Under the pieces are notes generated by a model, which worked only from the letters and a program-made list of their open reading frames with translations, did no database searches and had not been told where the DNA came from. A stretch of 64,000 bases of DNA, taken from Leeuwenhoekiella marinoflava DSM 3653. GTDB lineage: Bacteria; Bacteroidota; Bacteroidia; Flavobacteriales; Flavobacteriaceae. Made by a program: the position numbers and the translations under genes. The stretch lies in assembly GCF_900129005.1 (NCBI RefSeq), contig NZ_FQUN01000013.1:100649-164648 (forward strand), read 5' to 3'. This document shows positions 37,039 to 47,400 of the stretch, one piece after another; position 1 is the stretch's first letter, and every line of letters begins with the position of its first letter.

Positions 37039-40000
37039 TTAAAATGATAATTCAACTCCTAATAAGAAAGTTCTTGGTCTTGGATAAGTACCATTATCAA
37101 AGCCTGGTTCAAATACTCCTGAAGCAAAATCAGGATTAAAACCTTTGTAAGCTTGAAAAGTATGCAGGTTTTGAACCGTACCATAAATACGTGTCGAATC
37201 AAAGAAATCAGAGAAATTCTGAACAGGAATAGTATATCCTATAGAAACCGTATTGATTCTTAAATAATCTCCCTTTTGTAACCAACCCGGTCTGTTAGAG
37301 TCTCTAGCATTTCCATTAGGATCATTTGCTACTACCCTAGGGATATTTGTATCAGTATTTGTTGGTGTCCACCTGTTTAATATATCTTCATGAGAATTTA
37401 TATAATCTGTAGACCACATTAAGCTTCTATACAAGCTACTATTGATATAATATCCTGCCGCTCCAGAAGCAAAAACTGTAAAATCAAAGTTTTTATATTG
37501 TGCAGTAAAGTTTAGACCGTAAGTCAAACTAGGTATAGCACTACCTAAAAATTTACGATCTTCCTGACCTATTACTCCATCTCCATTTAAATCTTGAAAT
37601 TTCACATCTCCAGGAGCTGTAAGAGCACTTTGAAATGCGTGGTCTGCTATCTCATCTTGAGATTGAAAAATACCTTCATAAACATAACCAAAATGTTGTC
37701 CTATCTCACTACCTACTTGAGTTTTAGAACCCACTCCGTATATAGGCTCATTGTTTCCACCTAGAGCCAACACCTTGTTTTTAACTGTACTTGCATTTGC
37801 TGAAACATCAAAAGTAAAAGCTCGCGTAGGGTCTGAATGATATGTCACTTCAAAATCAAAACCAGAATTTCTAAGACTACCTGCATTAACTACAGGAGCT
37901 GTATTTATAGAGCCTACAGAAGCCGGGATAGGCACTCCTACAAGGACATCTGTTGTTTCCTTATTATAATATTCTGCAGTAAAATCTAATGCTCCCTTAA
38001 AAAAACTTAAATCAGCTCCTATGTTCAAAGATGTTGTGGTCTCCCACTTTATATCTTCAGAAACAATACTGGTTTGAAGACCACCAGTCACTTTATTTCC
38101 TCCAAAATTATATGGAATATTACGGTTAATTGTTGGCTGATACAAATAATCACCAATGTTCTGATTACCTAACTGACCGTAACTTGCTCTAAGTTTAAAA
38201 TTACTAACAACATCTTTAGCTCTATCAAAGAAATCTTCATTGGAAACTCTCCAACCCAGCGCTAAAGAAGGAAATGTCCCATACTTATTTGCAGGAGCAA
38301 AACGAGAAGAACCATCTCTACGTACAGTCGCAGTAATTAAATAACGATCATCAAAATTGTAGTTTAACCTTCCGAATAATGATGCTAGGGAACTGTAAAC
38401 TTCATTACCTCCTACAGTCTGATTATTACCATTTGCCAATATAGGATAATAAGGTTTCGGAAGATTTTCTGAATGAGCAGTACGAATAATAGCTGAGTTT
38501 TTTTGATATGTCTGACCTAGAAGAACATCAAATGTGTGTTTACCAAATGTACCATTATAGTTTAAAGTATTTTCTATAAGACTCACTGTATATTGACGCG
38601 AATTATCATCTAATAATGACCTCCCTGAATTGAAAAAATATCCCATTTCAAATTCTGGAACAAAAGAAAAATCACGAGCAACAGTTTTATCATAACTCAT
38701 ATTTAGCTTATAGGTAAGCTTATGATTATCTGTATCAATAAGCTTTACTTCTGGATTAATTATCGCAAAAGTTCTATCTACTTCTACTGTATTTGTAAAC
38801 AAACTATTAATACCTGGAACGTTCAGAACTATAGCTTGATGAATTTGAGAACTGGTTCCTGCGTATCCTCCTTCATTATTCTCATCAAAAACTCCTAAAG
38901 TAGGTATGGATATTATCAAGTCATTTATTAAAGGTGGTCTTCCTCCTGACAAGATATCTCCTCTAAATGTAAGCGAATTTTCAAATGAATGTGAGTAATA
39001 TATAGATGGAGAAATTTTAAAAATTCCTTTTTCCATTACTGTATTTATTCTACCAGAATAGCGCTCATAAGACGGACCATTACCCACAAACACGCCTTCA
39101 TTCTTAAAGTAATCTACAGATGCATTGTATGTTATATTTTCGCCACCTCCAGAAAAATTAAAATTATGATTCTGACGAGTTCCACTTTTTAAACCTACGT
39201 CTTGCCAATCTGTATTAATATTATCTACAAATAAATCTGAATTGGGATCGTTACCTAGAATTAATGGAAGACCTGCATTTGTGCGCTTCTCATTTACAAT
39301 CATTTGATAATCTTCTCTACCTAAAACAGGGATATTTTGAGCAACCTCATCTATACCATAATAACCGCTATATTCAATTTTAAGAGGACTGCTTTTCTTA
39401 CCCTTTTTGGTTGTGATGATCACCACCCCATTTGCCGCTCGAGAACCATAAATAGCACCTGCAGAGGCATCTTTTAATACTTGTATACTCTGTATATCAT
39501 TTGGATTGAAATCACGAATTGATGTACCTACTGGCACCCCATCTACTATATACAGAGGTTGGTTATCTCCAAAAGTAGCTACCCCTCTAATTCTAACATT
39601 AGGCGCAGCTCCTGGTTGACCTCCCGAAGTAACAGTCACACCAGCTGAACGGCCTTGAAGCAGCTGAGAAACATCACTATTTGAGACTTTCTGAGCCTCG
39701 CTAGCGTCTATTATAGCAATAGATCCTGTTAAGTCAGATTTTTTCTGGGTTCCATAACCTACAACGACGATCTCATCTAAAGCCGCTGTTGCCTCTTCTA
39801 AAGTAACAGACAAAATGTTTTGTGGACCCACAACAACCTCTTGCTCTTGAAAACCTAAGTAGGTAAAGATTAATATATCGTTTGCGTTAGCTTCAATTGA
39901 AAAGTTTCCATCAAAATCAGTAACAGCTCCAGTATTTGTTCCTTTTACAAGAACGTTTACACCAGGAATGGGCATATTACCATCTGATGAAACAACGGTT

Positions 40001-40131
40001 CCGGTAATGGTTTTAATTTCTTGAGCCTCTGAACTCAAAAAAGGTACTAACATAAATGCGAGAAGAAACAGTCCTTTTTTAAAGACATTTTCAAGAACGC
40101 AAATACAATCGAATAGTTTGTTTTGCTTCAT
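37039..40131 (-). CDS. SusC/RagA-family TonB-dependent transporter
   Basis: The 1,030-residue outer-membrane protein has a signal peptide (ending about residue 36 at SSEAQ), a carboxypeptidase-D-like N-terminal extension (about 40-115, ITGTVVSSDGNMPIPGVNVLVKG) and the TonB box region (DEIVVVGYGTQKK). The plug domain (VRIRGVATFGDNQPLYIVDGVP, LKDASAGAIYGSRAANGVVII) and a C-terminal 22-strand barrel follow. It is the first gene of the arabinan locus and should import arabino-oligosaccharides with SusD using TonB energy. Its promoter region carries an exact -7 box and a cluster of AAATGT half-sites facing the divergent AraR gene. Confidence 0.95.
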   Translation of the reverse strand: MKQNKLFDCICVLENVFKKGLFLLAFMLVPFLSSEAQEIKTITGTVVSSDGNMPIPGVNVLVKGTNTGAVTDFDGNFSIEANANDILIFTYLGFQEQEVVVGPQNILSVTLEEATAALDEIVVVGYGTQKKSDLTGSIAIIDASEAQKVSNSDVSQLLQGRSAGVTVTSGGQPGAAPNVRIRGVATFGDNQPLYIVDGVPVGTSIRDFNPNDIQSIQVLKDASAGAIYGSRAANGVVIITTKKGKKSSPLKIEYSGYYGIDEVAQNIPVLGREDYQMIVNEKRTNAGLPLILGNDPNSDLFVDNINTDWQDVGLKSGTRQNHNFNFSGGGENITYNASVDYFKNEGVFVGNGPSYERYSGRINTVMEKGIFKISPSIYYSHSFENSLTFRGDILSGGRPPLINDLIISIPTLGVFDENNEGGYAGTSSQIHQAIVLNVPGINSLFTNTVEVDRTFAIINPEVKLIDTDNHKLTYKLNMSYDKTVARDFSFVPEFEMGYFFNSGRSLLDDNSRQYTVSLIENTLNYNGTFGKHTFDVLLGQTYQKNSAIIRTAHSENLPKPYYPILANGNNQTVGGNEVYSSLASLFGRLNYNFDDRYLITATVRRDGSSRFAPANKYGTFPSLALGWRVSNEDFFDRAKDVVSNFKLRASYGQLGNQNIGDYLYQPTINRNIPYNFGGNKVTGGLQTSIVSEDIKWETTTSLNIGADLSFFKGALDFTAEYYNKETTDVLVGVPIPASVGSINTAPVVNAGSLRNSGFDFEVTYHSDPTRAFTFDVSANASTVKNKVLALGGNNEPIYGVGSKTQVGSEIGQHFGYVYEGIFQSQDEIADHAFQSALTAPGDVKFQDLNGDGVIGQEDRKFLGSAIPSLTYGLNFTAQYKNFDFTVFASGAAGYYINSSLYRSLMWSTDYINSHEDILNRWTPTNTDTNIPRVVANDPNGNARDSNRPGWLQKGDYLRINTVSIGYTIPVQNFSDFFDSTRIYGTVQNLHTFQAYKGFNPDFASGVFEPGFDNGTYPRPRTFLLGVELSF

Positions 40132-40170
40132 GTTGTAATTATTTAAACATTAATTATAAGTGTGTATTTT

Positions 40171-40196
40171 ACATTTCCAAATGTATGCAAACATTT
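40171..40196 (-). promoter_or_regulatory. susC -7 box embedded in a candidate AraR operator
   Basis: Three copies of the half-site ACATTT/AAATGT alternate in orientation (40171-40176, 40179-40184, 40191-40196), making two overlapping palindromes with 2-nt and 6-nt spacers. The minus-strand octamer TACATTTG (40178-40185) matches TAnnTTTG, 46 bp before the susC ATG. Overlap of the palindrome with the -7 box would suit a repressor. That AraR binds here is inferred. Confidence 0.45.
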
Positions 40197-40303
40197 CAGA
40201 ATTAAAAAAATATATTTTAAGAAAATTTTAATTTTTATAGCTCATTTATCAATAATTCGCAATTCGATACCGATATTAATGACTGTATCAATAACATTTA
40301 TTT

Positions 40304-40311
40304 TATTTTTG
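40304..40311 (+). promoter_or_regulatory. Putative -7 box of the NUDIX araR gene
   Basis: TATTTTTG matches TAnnTTTG exactly, 52 bp before the araR ATG. A single ACATTT half-site (40294-40299) lies just upstream, so AraR may also control itself. No good -33 TTTG was seen at normal spacing. Confidence 0.4.
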
Positions 40312-40363
40312 GTGAGTTCCTTAGCTATATTCTATATTTTAGCTCTTTACTAATTATACTATT

Positions 40364-41053
40364 ATGCTTAATAATTACAATGCCGAAGACAAAGTGCTTC
40401 TTGCGGTAGATTGTATCATTTTTGGATTTGATCAAGAAGACCTCAAAATTCTTTTAATTAAGCGAGATTTTGAACCTGAAAAGGGCAAATGGTCTCTTAT
40501 AGGTGGGTTTTTAAAAATGACTGAAACTTTAGACGACGCTGCAAATCGTATTCTTTATCATCTTACGGGTTTTGATAAGATTTACATGGAGCAGCTTTAC
40601 AATTTCAGTAAAATAGATAGAGATCCTGCAGAACGTACACTATCGGTTGCTTACTATGCTTTGATTAATATTGAAGATCACGACGAGAAACTTATAGAAC
40701 AGTATTCTGCAAAATGGTTTAGCATAGATGAAGCGCCTTCACTAATATTTGACCACAACCAGATGGTTCAAAAGGCCATCTTAAGATTACGTCGTAGAGC
40801 TATTTCAAAACCTATAGGTTTTGAGTTACTTCCTGAAAAGTTTACTATGCGTCAATTACAAAAACTTTATGAGTCTATTTTAGACGAAGAATTAGACAAG
40901 CGTAATTTTATTAATAAAATAAATGCTCTGGATATTCTTGTAAAACTTGAAGAAAAAGATATGACCTCTTCTAGAAAAGGTTCCTACCTCTACCAGTTTG
41001 ATAAAGAAAAATATGACCGAAACGTAGAAGACGGTATTACGTTTAAAATATAA
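40364..41053 (+). CDS. araR: NUDIX-fold L-arabinose regulator, AraR/NrtR type
   Basis: The 229-residue protein has an N-terminal Nudix fold (about residues 10-140) and a C-terminal winged helix (about 150-229; FTMRQLQKLYESILDEELDKRNF). The Nudix box keeps the first Gly and Glu (GFLKMTE), but the catalytic REUxEE core reads RILYHL. Hydrolase activity is therefore not expected and the domain probably senses a ligand. This is the architecture of the arabinose regulator described in Bacteroides thetaiotaomicron (BT0354), an NrtR relative that senses L-arabinose. Divergent placement next to susC of an arabinan locus supports the same role here. Confidence 0.88.
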   Translation: MLNNYNAEDKVLLAVDCIIFGFDQEDLKILLIKRDFEPEKGKWSLIGGFLKMTETLDDAANRILYHLTGFDKIYMEQLYNFSKIDRDPAERTLSVAYYALINIEDHDEKLIEQYSAKWFSIDEAPSLIFDHNQMVQKAILRLRRRAISKPIGFELLPEKFTMRQLQKLYESILDEELDKRNFINKINALDILVKLEEKDMTSSRKGSYLYQFDKEKYDRNVEDGITFKI

Positions 41054-41117
41054 TTGTATATCCATAAATACTCCTATATAGTGGAAGATTTCCTGTATTT
41101 AGATAAATGAATTAGCT

Positions 41118-41832
41118 TAAATGGATATTTTCATTTGGGGTTAACTATTATTGACGAAAAGAGCTGTCGCTTACATTTTAAAGAGCAGTAAGACAAAGAG
41201 GGTTTACTATGCAATCGATGCAGATCTACCCAGCATTATTGGCTTGAAAATAAATAGAGTTATCAGTGTAAGCCTTGTGAGACAAGGATTTTTTTCGTAG
41301 TGGTACTATTTTGGAGAGTTCCAAGTTCTTGTTTATGATCTGGTACAAAATCATTTTTCTTTTAGCCTCTACTAAAAAGGGATTTTCCAGTAAGAAGATC
41401 CAGCAACAAATTGGTCTTAAGCCTTATGAGCCGGTCTGAACGATGGTTCATAAACTTAGAAAAGTCGGTCGTGGCAGCAAGACAACATCCAATGTTATGC
41501 TAATGGTCGAAAACACCGTTTTGGAAGACATCCATAGCAGTTAAATAGATAGACAATGCAAGTATTTTAAGGCAAAAGTACTTCCTATCTAGATATCCCA
41601 GACTATATAGAACTGAAAATCAAATGAGACAACTACCAAAGAAACACTTAAATGGGCACACATTACCATTAGTAATACAAAACGGAACTTCGCCTGAACC
41701 TAACATAAAATCAAGAAAAAATATCTATACTTATACCTTAATGAGTTCGTTTATAATTTAAATAGAAGGTTTTTTAGATACAAAATATTTGACAGGTTAG
41801 TGATAGCAAGCATTACAGAAAGTGGGTATTAA
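41118..41832 (+). pseudogene. Decayed IS1595-family transposase
   Basis: Conceptual translation shows a degenerate ISXO2-like transposase. In the frame of 41153: DEKSCRLHFKEQ-stop-DKEGLL, then a zinc ribbon CNRC...(stop)...CKPC at 41210-41275. A frameshift in a T7 run (about 41289-41295) leads to RSGTILESSKFLF, STKKGFSSKKIQQQIGLKPYEPV, then a TGA where family members have Trp, then TMVHKLRK and GRGSKTTSNVMLMVE. The C-terminal part is recognisable at about 41640-41832 (WAHITISNTKRNF, YLNEFVYNLNRRFF). Many stops make it non-functional. Terminal inverted repeats were not identified. Confidence 0.85.
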
Positions 41833-42142
41833 ACAAGTATAAAACAAATGAACTTAGTTTTTTAAAAGACAAAATCGGTGCATATAAAAATCGTTGACGT
41901 TTTCAAGCTCTGAAAACGCTATGAAAATAAGAATTCAGATAGTTCCTTTCCCTCTTAAAAAGCCTCGTAAACATAATTTTTATAAGGCTTGATTTTTTTA
42001 GGTTATTTCCCAAAACCTCTCAGAACATTCTCAAATAAAACTATTGGATAAAATAAACAGATGATATTTTAACCATAACCTGATGAGTTTCTATAGGTAA
42101 ATTAATTATTATCGCAGAAACTTTGTGTCACACTCATATTTT
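41833..42142. other. Non-coding spacer after the transposase remnant
   Basis: No gene is supported in this 310-bp AT-rich stretch. It holds an 8-bp-stem hairpin (41898-41918, CGTTTTCA with TGAAAACG) and a terminator-like hairpin (41960-41999). The upstream part may be residual insertion-sequence DNA. The downstream part should contain the promoter of the metallophosphoesterase gene; AAACTTTG at 42118-42125 is one mismatch from the -7 consensus. Confidence 0.5.
41960..41999 (+). terminator. Terminator-like hairpin with T tract
   Basis: A 6-bp stem (AAGCCT with AGGCTT, 19-nt loop) is followed by GA and a run of seven T residues. It lies between the transposase remnant and the metallophosphoesterase gene, and would insulate the second catabolic locus from upstream transcription. 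Confidence 0.45.
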
Positions 42143-44020
42143 ATGAAAATTTTACTGTCCTTACTAATTTTATTTCAGTTAACAACCTACCATACTAATG
42201 CTCAAAAAAGCAAAACAAAAATTGCCTTTCTAGCTGACGTACATTTACAGGACTTATTTGGTGAGCTCAGTGATTCTGAATACAAAGGCATTCTAATTCC
42301 TTCTACAGATAAAACTGTGTTGATGAGATCTATGGAAGCTCAACTACATTCTACCCGTATTTTTAATGAAAATTATTTTGCTTTTATTAGCGCTTTAGAA
42401 GACATAGTCTCAAGAGATATTCATATAGTAGCACTACCAGGAGACTATTCTGATGACGGTCAACCACTACATATAAGAGGCTTGCAAAATATTTTAAATA
42501 AATACTCTAAAAAATATGATCTCCAGTTTTTTATAACCACAGGTAATCATGATCCTGCATCACCTTTTAAACAAGAATCCGGAAAATCAGACTTTTTAGG
42601 TAAGGAAGGAAAAACTCAGCCTATATTTAGTACTCCATATATCTATAAATCTAAATCAAATGAACTACCTGTTGTTGTTAGTTCTGATTTGGCAAAATTG
42701 GGATACTCAGGAATTACTAAAAACTTAAGTAACTTTGGTTTTACAGCACAACCCAAGTATGCATATTGGGCAACACCTTTTTCTGATTATACTTCAGAAA
42801 ACTACAGCTACAAAAAGGCTCTAAAAGCATCTTCTTTAGAGAAACGCGTATATAAAATCACACCAAAACAACAAATGTATGACATGAGTTATGTTGTTGA
42901 AGTTTCAAAAAATGTGTGGTTATTAGCAGTAGATGGAGATACTTTTGTACCTCAAAAAAACGGTAGTTATACCGGTTCAAGTATAGGCTATAATAATGTT
43001 TTAATACACAAACCACACTTAGTTGAATGGGTAAAAAAAATAGTAGAAGAGGCTAATAAGAGAGGAAAAACACTAATTGCTTTCAGTCATTTCCCAATGA
43101 TTGATTTTAATGATGATGCTTCTGCTGAAATTGAGGCTTTAATGGGTGAAGAAAAATTTCAATTAAACAGAGTCCCTAACGAAAAAGTTGCACAGCTATT
43201 TGCTAATGCCGGACTCAAAATTCATGTTGCGGGCCATATGCACATTAATGATACCGGAATTCGAACTACAGCTGAAGATAATACCTTAATAAATATTCAA
43301 GCCCCTTCTCTGGCGGCATACTTACCGGGATACAAAATATTAACAATACAGGAGTCATCAATAGAAGTAGAAACTGTCGTTCTCAATCAAGTAAAGCACT
43401 ATAATCAACTATTCTCACTTTACAAAACTGAATGGAATCGTATGCAAAAATCTTCGGAACAGGCGCTTTGGGATTCAACTATTCTCGAAACTAAAAATTA
43501 TAAGGATTTTACAGCCTTTCACCTAAAAGAACTCGTTCGGTTGCGTTTTATACCAAATGATTTTCCGGAAACATTGCGAAAATACCTACCTGAATTATCA
43601 GGAACAACACTCGTGCTTTTAGCAAATAATGCCGCAGCTGATACCGAAGAATATTTGCATCGCCTGCAGGCTGATTTAGATTTTAGACAAACGGAACTGG
43701 AAAAAGTGAATAAAAGCCTCAAAAAAATAAATCTGAACCTAAACCAGTTTAAAAATTTTAATGGGATGGATCTAATTTGTGATTTTTACAAAATTCGGGG
43801 AGGAGACCAATTGGCCTTTAAAGAAATTGGCAGGAAGAGACTTCAGGCGTATTCCTATCTGACAGATACCTTTTTGCTAAAACAATTAAACGTACCTGCT
43901 TCTAAATTAGAAATGCAACTCAGTCTGTTTTTTAAAATATTGAAAAAATTTAGAAATGGAGAACCTTCAGATCACTTTTTAATTGATTTAAAATCCGGAT
44001 CGGTAAAAGCTTTACACTAG
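42143..44020 (+). CDS. Secreted calcineurin-like metallophosphoesterase
   Basis: A GTG-initiated extension exists from 42125, but the ATG at 42143 gives a clean signal peptide (MKILLSLLILFQL..., ending near TNAQ), 625 residues. Metallophosphoesterase motifs appear in order: FLADVHLQD (Asp, His), PGDYSDDG (Asp), TTGNHDP (Asn, His), FSHFPMIDF (His) and VAGHMHIND (His pair), all in the first 380 residues. The C-terminal 240 residues are helical and unassigned. The substrate could be a phosphomonoester or phosphodiester. It is more AT-rich than the genes from 44.4 kb on and is separated from susC by 390 bp, so membership of the second locus is plausible but unproven. Confidence 0.85.
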   Translation: MKILLSLLILFQLTTYHTNAQKSKTKIAFLADVHLQDLFGELSDSEYKGILIPSTDKTVLMRSMEAQLHSTRIFNENYFAFISALEDIVSRDIHIVALPGDYSDDGQPLHIRGLQNILNKYSKKYDLQFFITTGNHDPASPFKQESGKSDFLGKEGKTQPIFSTPYIYKSKSNELPVVVSSDLAKLGYSGITKNLSNFGFTAQPKYAYWATPFSDYTSENYSYKKALKASSLEKRVYKITPKQQMYDMSYVVEVSKNVWLLAVDGDTFVPQKNGSYTGSSIGYNNVLIHKPHLVEWVKKIVEEANKRGKTLIAFSHFPMIDFNDDASAEIEALMGEEKFQLNRVPNEKVAQLFANAGLKIHVAGHMHINDTGIRTTAEDNTLINIQAPSLAAYLPGYKILTIQESSIEVETVVLNQVKHYNQLFSLYKTEWNRMQKSSEQALWDSTILETKNYKDFTAFHLKELVRLRFIPNDFPETLRKYLPELSGTTLVLLANNAAADTEEYLHRLQADLDFRQTELEKVNKSLKKINLNLNQFKNFNGMDLICDFYKIRGGDQLAFKEIGRKRLQAYSYLTDTFLLKQLNVPASKLEMQLSLFFKILKKFRNGEPSDHFLIDLKSGSVKALH

Positions 44021-44410
44021 TTTTAGTAATACCGTTCTAAACAACTCAACTCAATCATTTTGTAGTAAGTTTTACGATTGAAAGTAATTCTTCCTAACCC
44101 TCTATACTCATTCGTTTTTGAGCGCTTTGTTACATTCTTTCTTTTATAGAAAAGGAGTACAACCCTATATTAGTTAGGAAATGGGAAATAGTTTTTAAAA
44201 GCAACTCTTCTATAAAACTCAGAATAAAAAATAAAAAAACCATCCATATTAGTTAATATTCACTTTTTTAATACAATAATGAGCATATAGTGAAAAAATT
44301 AAATGTTAAATTTTTAACTATATCACTTTACAGTTAATTTTTTTTATAATATTGATATGTAGTACATAACAACATTTAAACAAAGATCAATAACATCTAA
44401 AACAACATTT
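44021..44410 (+). promoter_or_regulatory. 390-bp intergenic region upstream of the second susC
   Basis: No open frame of interest is present. The region is AT-rich and carries two perfect short palindromes, GTTAAA-TT-TTTAAC (44305-44318) and TATGTA-G-TACATA (44356-44368). These are candidate operator sites for the susC2 transcript starting at 44411. No exact TAnnTTTG box was found at a suitable position. Confidence 0.4.
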
Positions 44411-47400
44411 ATGAGAACATTTTTACAACTCAGGATGCTTAAACAGGTCACGTTACTGGCGCTGGCATTGCTGGGCACAACCAAGGTTATGGCTGCTCCA
44501 AACCTTGTAGAAGTATTTTACATCTATGAGCAGAAAACGATTTCGGGAGTGGTTTATGACACAGATTCTGGAGAGACTTTACCCGGAGTGAGCGTTAGCA
44601 TTAAAGGTACCAGCACCGGTACCATTACAGATTTAGACGGTTCATTTCAATTACAGGTTGAACCGGGCGCCGTTTTGGTGTTCAGTTATGTAGGTTATAT
44701 GAAGCAGGAAGTACCTGTAGGCGATCAAACTTCGCTAACCGTTAATATGGAAACCGATGTACAATCGCTTGAAGAGGTTGCGATTATTGGCTACGGTAAA
44801 GTAAAGCGCTCTAATCTAACCGGATCAGTATCTACCGTTAGCTCAGAAACGCTTGAAAAAACCAATAAGGTAGACGCGGTTTCTTCTATACAGGGCCAGG
44901 TAGCTGGTGTTACTGTACAACGTACAGATAACAAACCCGGCGGAGGAGGCTTTAATATTCGTGTAAGAGGTGCTAATACTATCAATACAGGTTCCGGAAA
45001 TGGCGGATACAGCCCGGGTCAAAACCCCTTATTTGTAGTAGATGGAATTTTTGTTGATGATATCTCTTTCCTTAACCCCGCTGACATCGAGCGTATGGAC
45101 GTGCTTAAAGATGCAGCATCTGCTGCGATTTATGGTTCACGAGGTACAAATGGGGTAGTAATCATTCAGACGAAAAAAGGAAAAGAAGGAAAAATGACTG
45201 TGCGTTACAACAACTATGTAGGTTTTAAAGAAATCTATAACCTGCCACCTGTTTTTAATGGTAAGAGCTATGTTCCCTTCCTTAGAGATGTAGTAGTAGG
45301 CAACCAGTTTGCTTCTAATAATGATGGCAACTATGGCCAGTACTCTGCAGCAGCTGTTAATATTGAAGATTATCTTAGTGAAGAAGAACTTCAAAACATT
45401 GCAAACGGTGTAAGTACAGATTGGGTAGACCTCATTACGCGTAACGGATTTCAACAAAACCATACACTAGACATAAGTGGAGGGAATGAAAACACAGTTT
45501 ATGCTGCCGGATTGGGCTACACACAAGATCAGGGAACAGTTTACGGTGAGGATTTCAATCGCTATACTTTAAAAGGAAATATTCAAAGTGATCTTACAGA
45601 TTGGTTAACTTTTGGCTATGATAACTACATCACCTTAGCTAAAACAAACGAAGGTAGTTTAGAAGCTTTTAGAAGTGCATACCGTTTAAAGCCTATAGGA
45701 AGACCCTATGATGACAACGGGGATTTACTTTTCTTACCAACTCAAAAGGAAACCCAGCTTAGCAATCCTATTTTTGATACCCAAAACTGGAAATTAGAGA
45801 ATAAATACATCAATTTTATAGGTAATATTTCACTTAGTGTAAAACCGGTTGAAGGCTTAAGCATTACCACAAAATTTGCTCCTAATGTAAAATACACTCG
45901 TGTGGGCGAATACCGCGGTTTGTACACCAAAAGTGCAATTGGTAACCAGAGTAATACGCGTGCAGAGGTAAACAACTTTCTGGACTACTCGTACACCTGG
46001 GATAACATTGTTGATTATAGCTTAGATATCGATAATGATAACAGCTTGTCAGCGACACTTGTATATTCAAGATTTTTACAGGACAATGAATCTTATGGGA
46101 TTCAAGTAAGAAACTTCACATCAGACAATTTCTTATTTTATAACCTGGGAGCCGGTTCAAATGTGAACTCATATGGAAGCGGGTTTAGCAGACAGACTTT
46201 AGAATCTTATACCGCTCGTTTAAATTATAATTTAATGGACCGTTATATTCTTACCCTTACCGGTAGATACGATGGTGCATCAGTATTATCTGATGATAAC
46301 AAATGGGCATTTTTTCCCTCAGCATCATTTGCTTATCGCGTGATACGCGAAGATTTCATGCGTAACCAAAAGGTATTTTCAGATCTTAAGTTACGTTTAA
46401 GCTACGGGCAAACTGGTAACAACGGTATAGGTGGAGGATTAAACCCGCTGGGAACCCTTTCGTTACTAGAGTCCAGTTATACCAATATTGGCGATGCCAG
46501 TGTCCCCACACTTTATGTTAACGGTCTTGCGAATCAGGAATTGAGTTGGGAACGCACTTCAGAAGTAAACCTGGGTGTTGATTTTGGTTTTCTAAACAAC
46601 AGGCTAACTGGTAGTGTAGATGTTTACAACCGTAATATTAAAGACATCATCTTCTTTAGACCATTGCCCACAGTAACCGGTTTTGGAGGAACCTTTGACA
46701 ACATTGGAGAATCCCGTAACCGCGGTATCGAAGTAGGCCTTAATGCCAAAATTATAGACAATGAAGATTTTACCTGGAGTACCAACCTCAATTTTGCCAG
46801 CAATCGTAATGAGATCGTAAATCTATATGGTAATAGTGATGAAATCATTTTTGGAGCACAGGGTGGAACTTTTATTCACCGTGTAGGAGAACCAACTGGA
46901 TCACTTTATGGCTTTAAGAATGACGGAATCTGGCAACTGGATGAGGCTGCAGAAGCTGCATCTTACGGTCAGAAACCCGGGCAGGTACGTGTAGTTGACG
47001 TCAATGGTGACGGACAAATTACTGAACAAGGTGATCGGGTAGTTTTAGGAAATCCCCTCCCTAAATGGACCGGTGGCTTTACCAGCACGATGAATTATAA
47101 AAACTTTGATTTCTCATTCTTTGTATATACGAGTCAAGGCGTAACGATCTCCAGTAATTTTCACAATGCCCGAGCATTCTCATACGATGGTGAACCCGCC
47201 CGCTTGTGGAATGGATATGACACCAACTACTGGACACCTGATAACCCTACCAATAACTGGTTTCAGCCTGGTAACGGTGGACCGTATCAGGGAGCTATCA
47301 AAAATATGGATGTGTCTTTCGTAAAAGTTGGTTTTATGACCCTGGGTTATTCCCTTCCTCAAGAGACCATTCAAAAATTGGGTATTAAAAAACTACGCCT

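Noticed and set aside
40364..41053. Active NUDIX hydrolase
   Set aside because: The catalytic REUxEE core is replaced by RILYHL, and a C-terminal winged helix plus the position beside susC point to a regulator.
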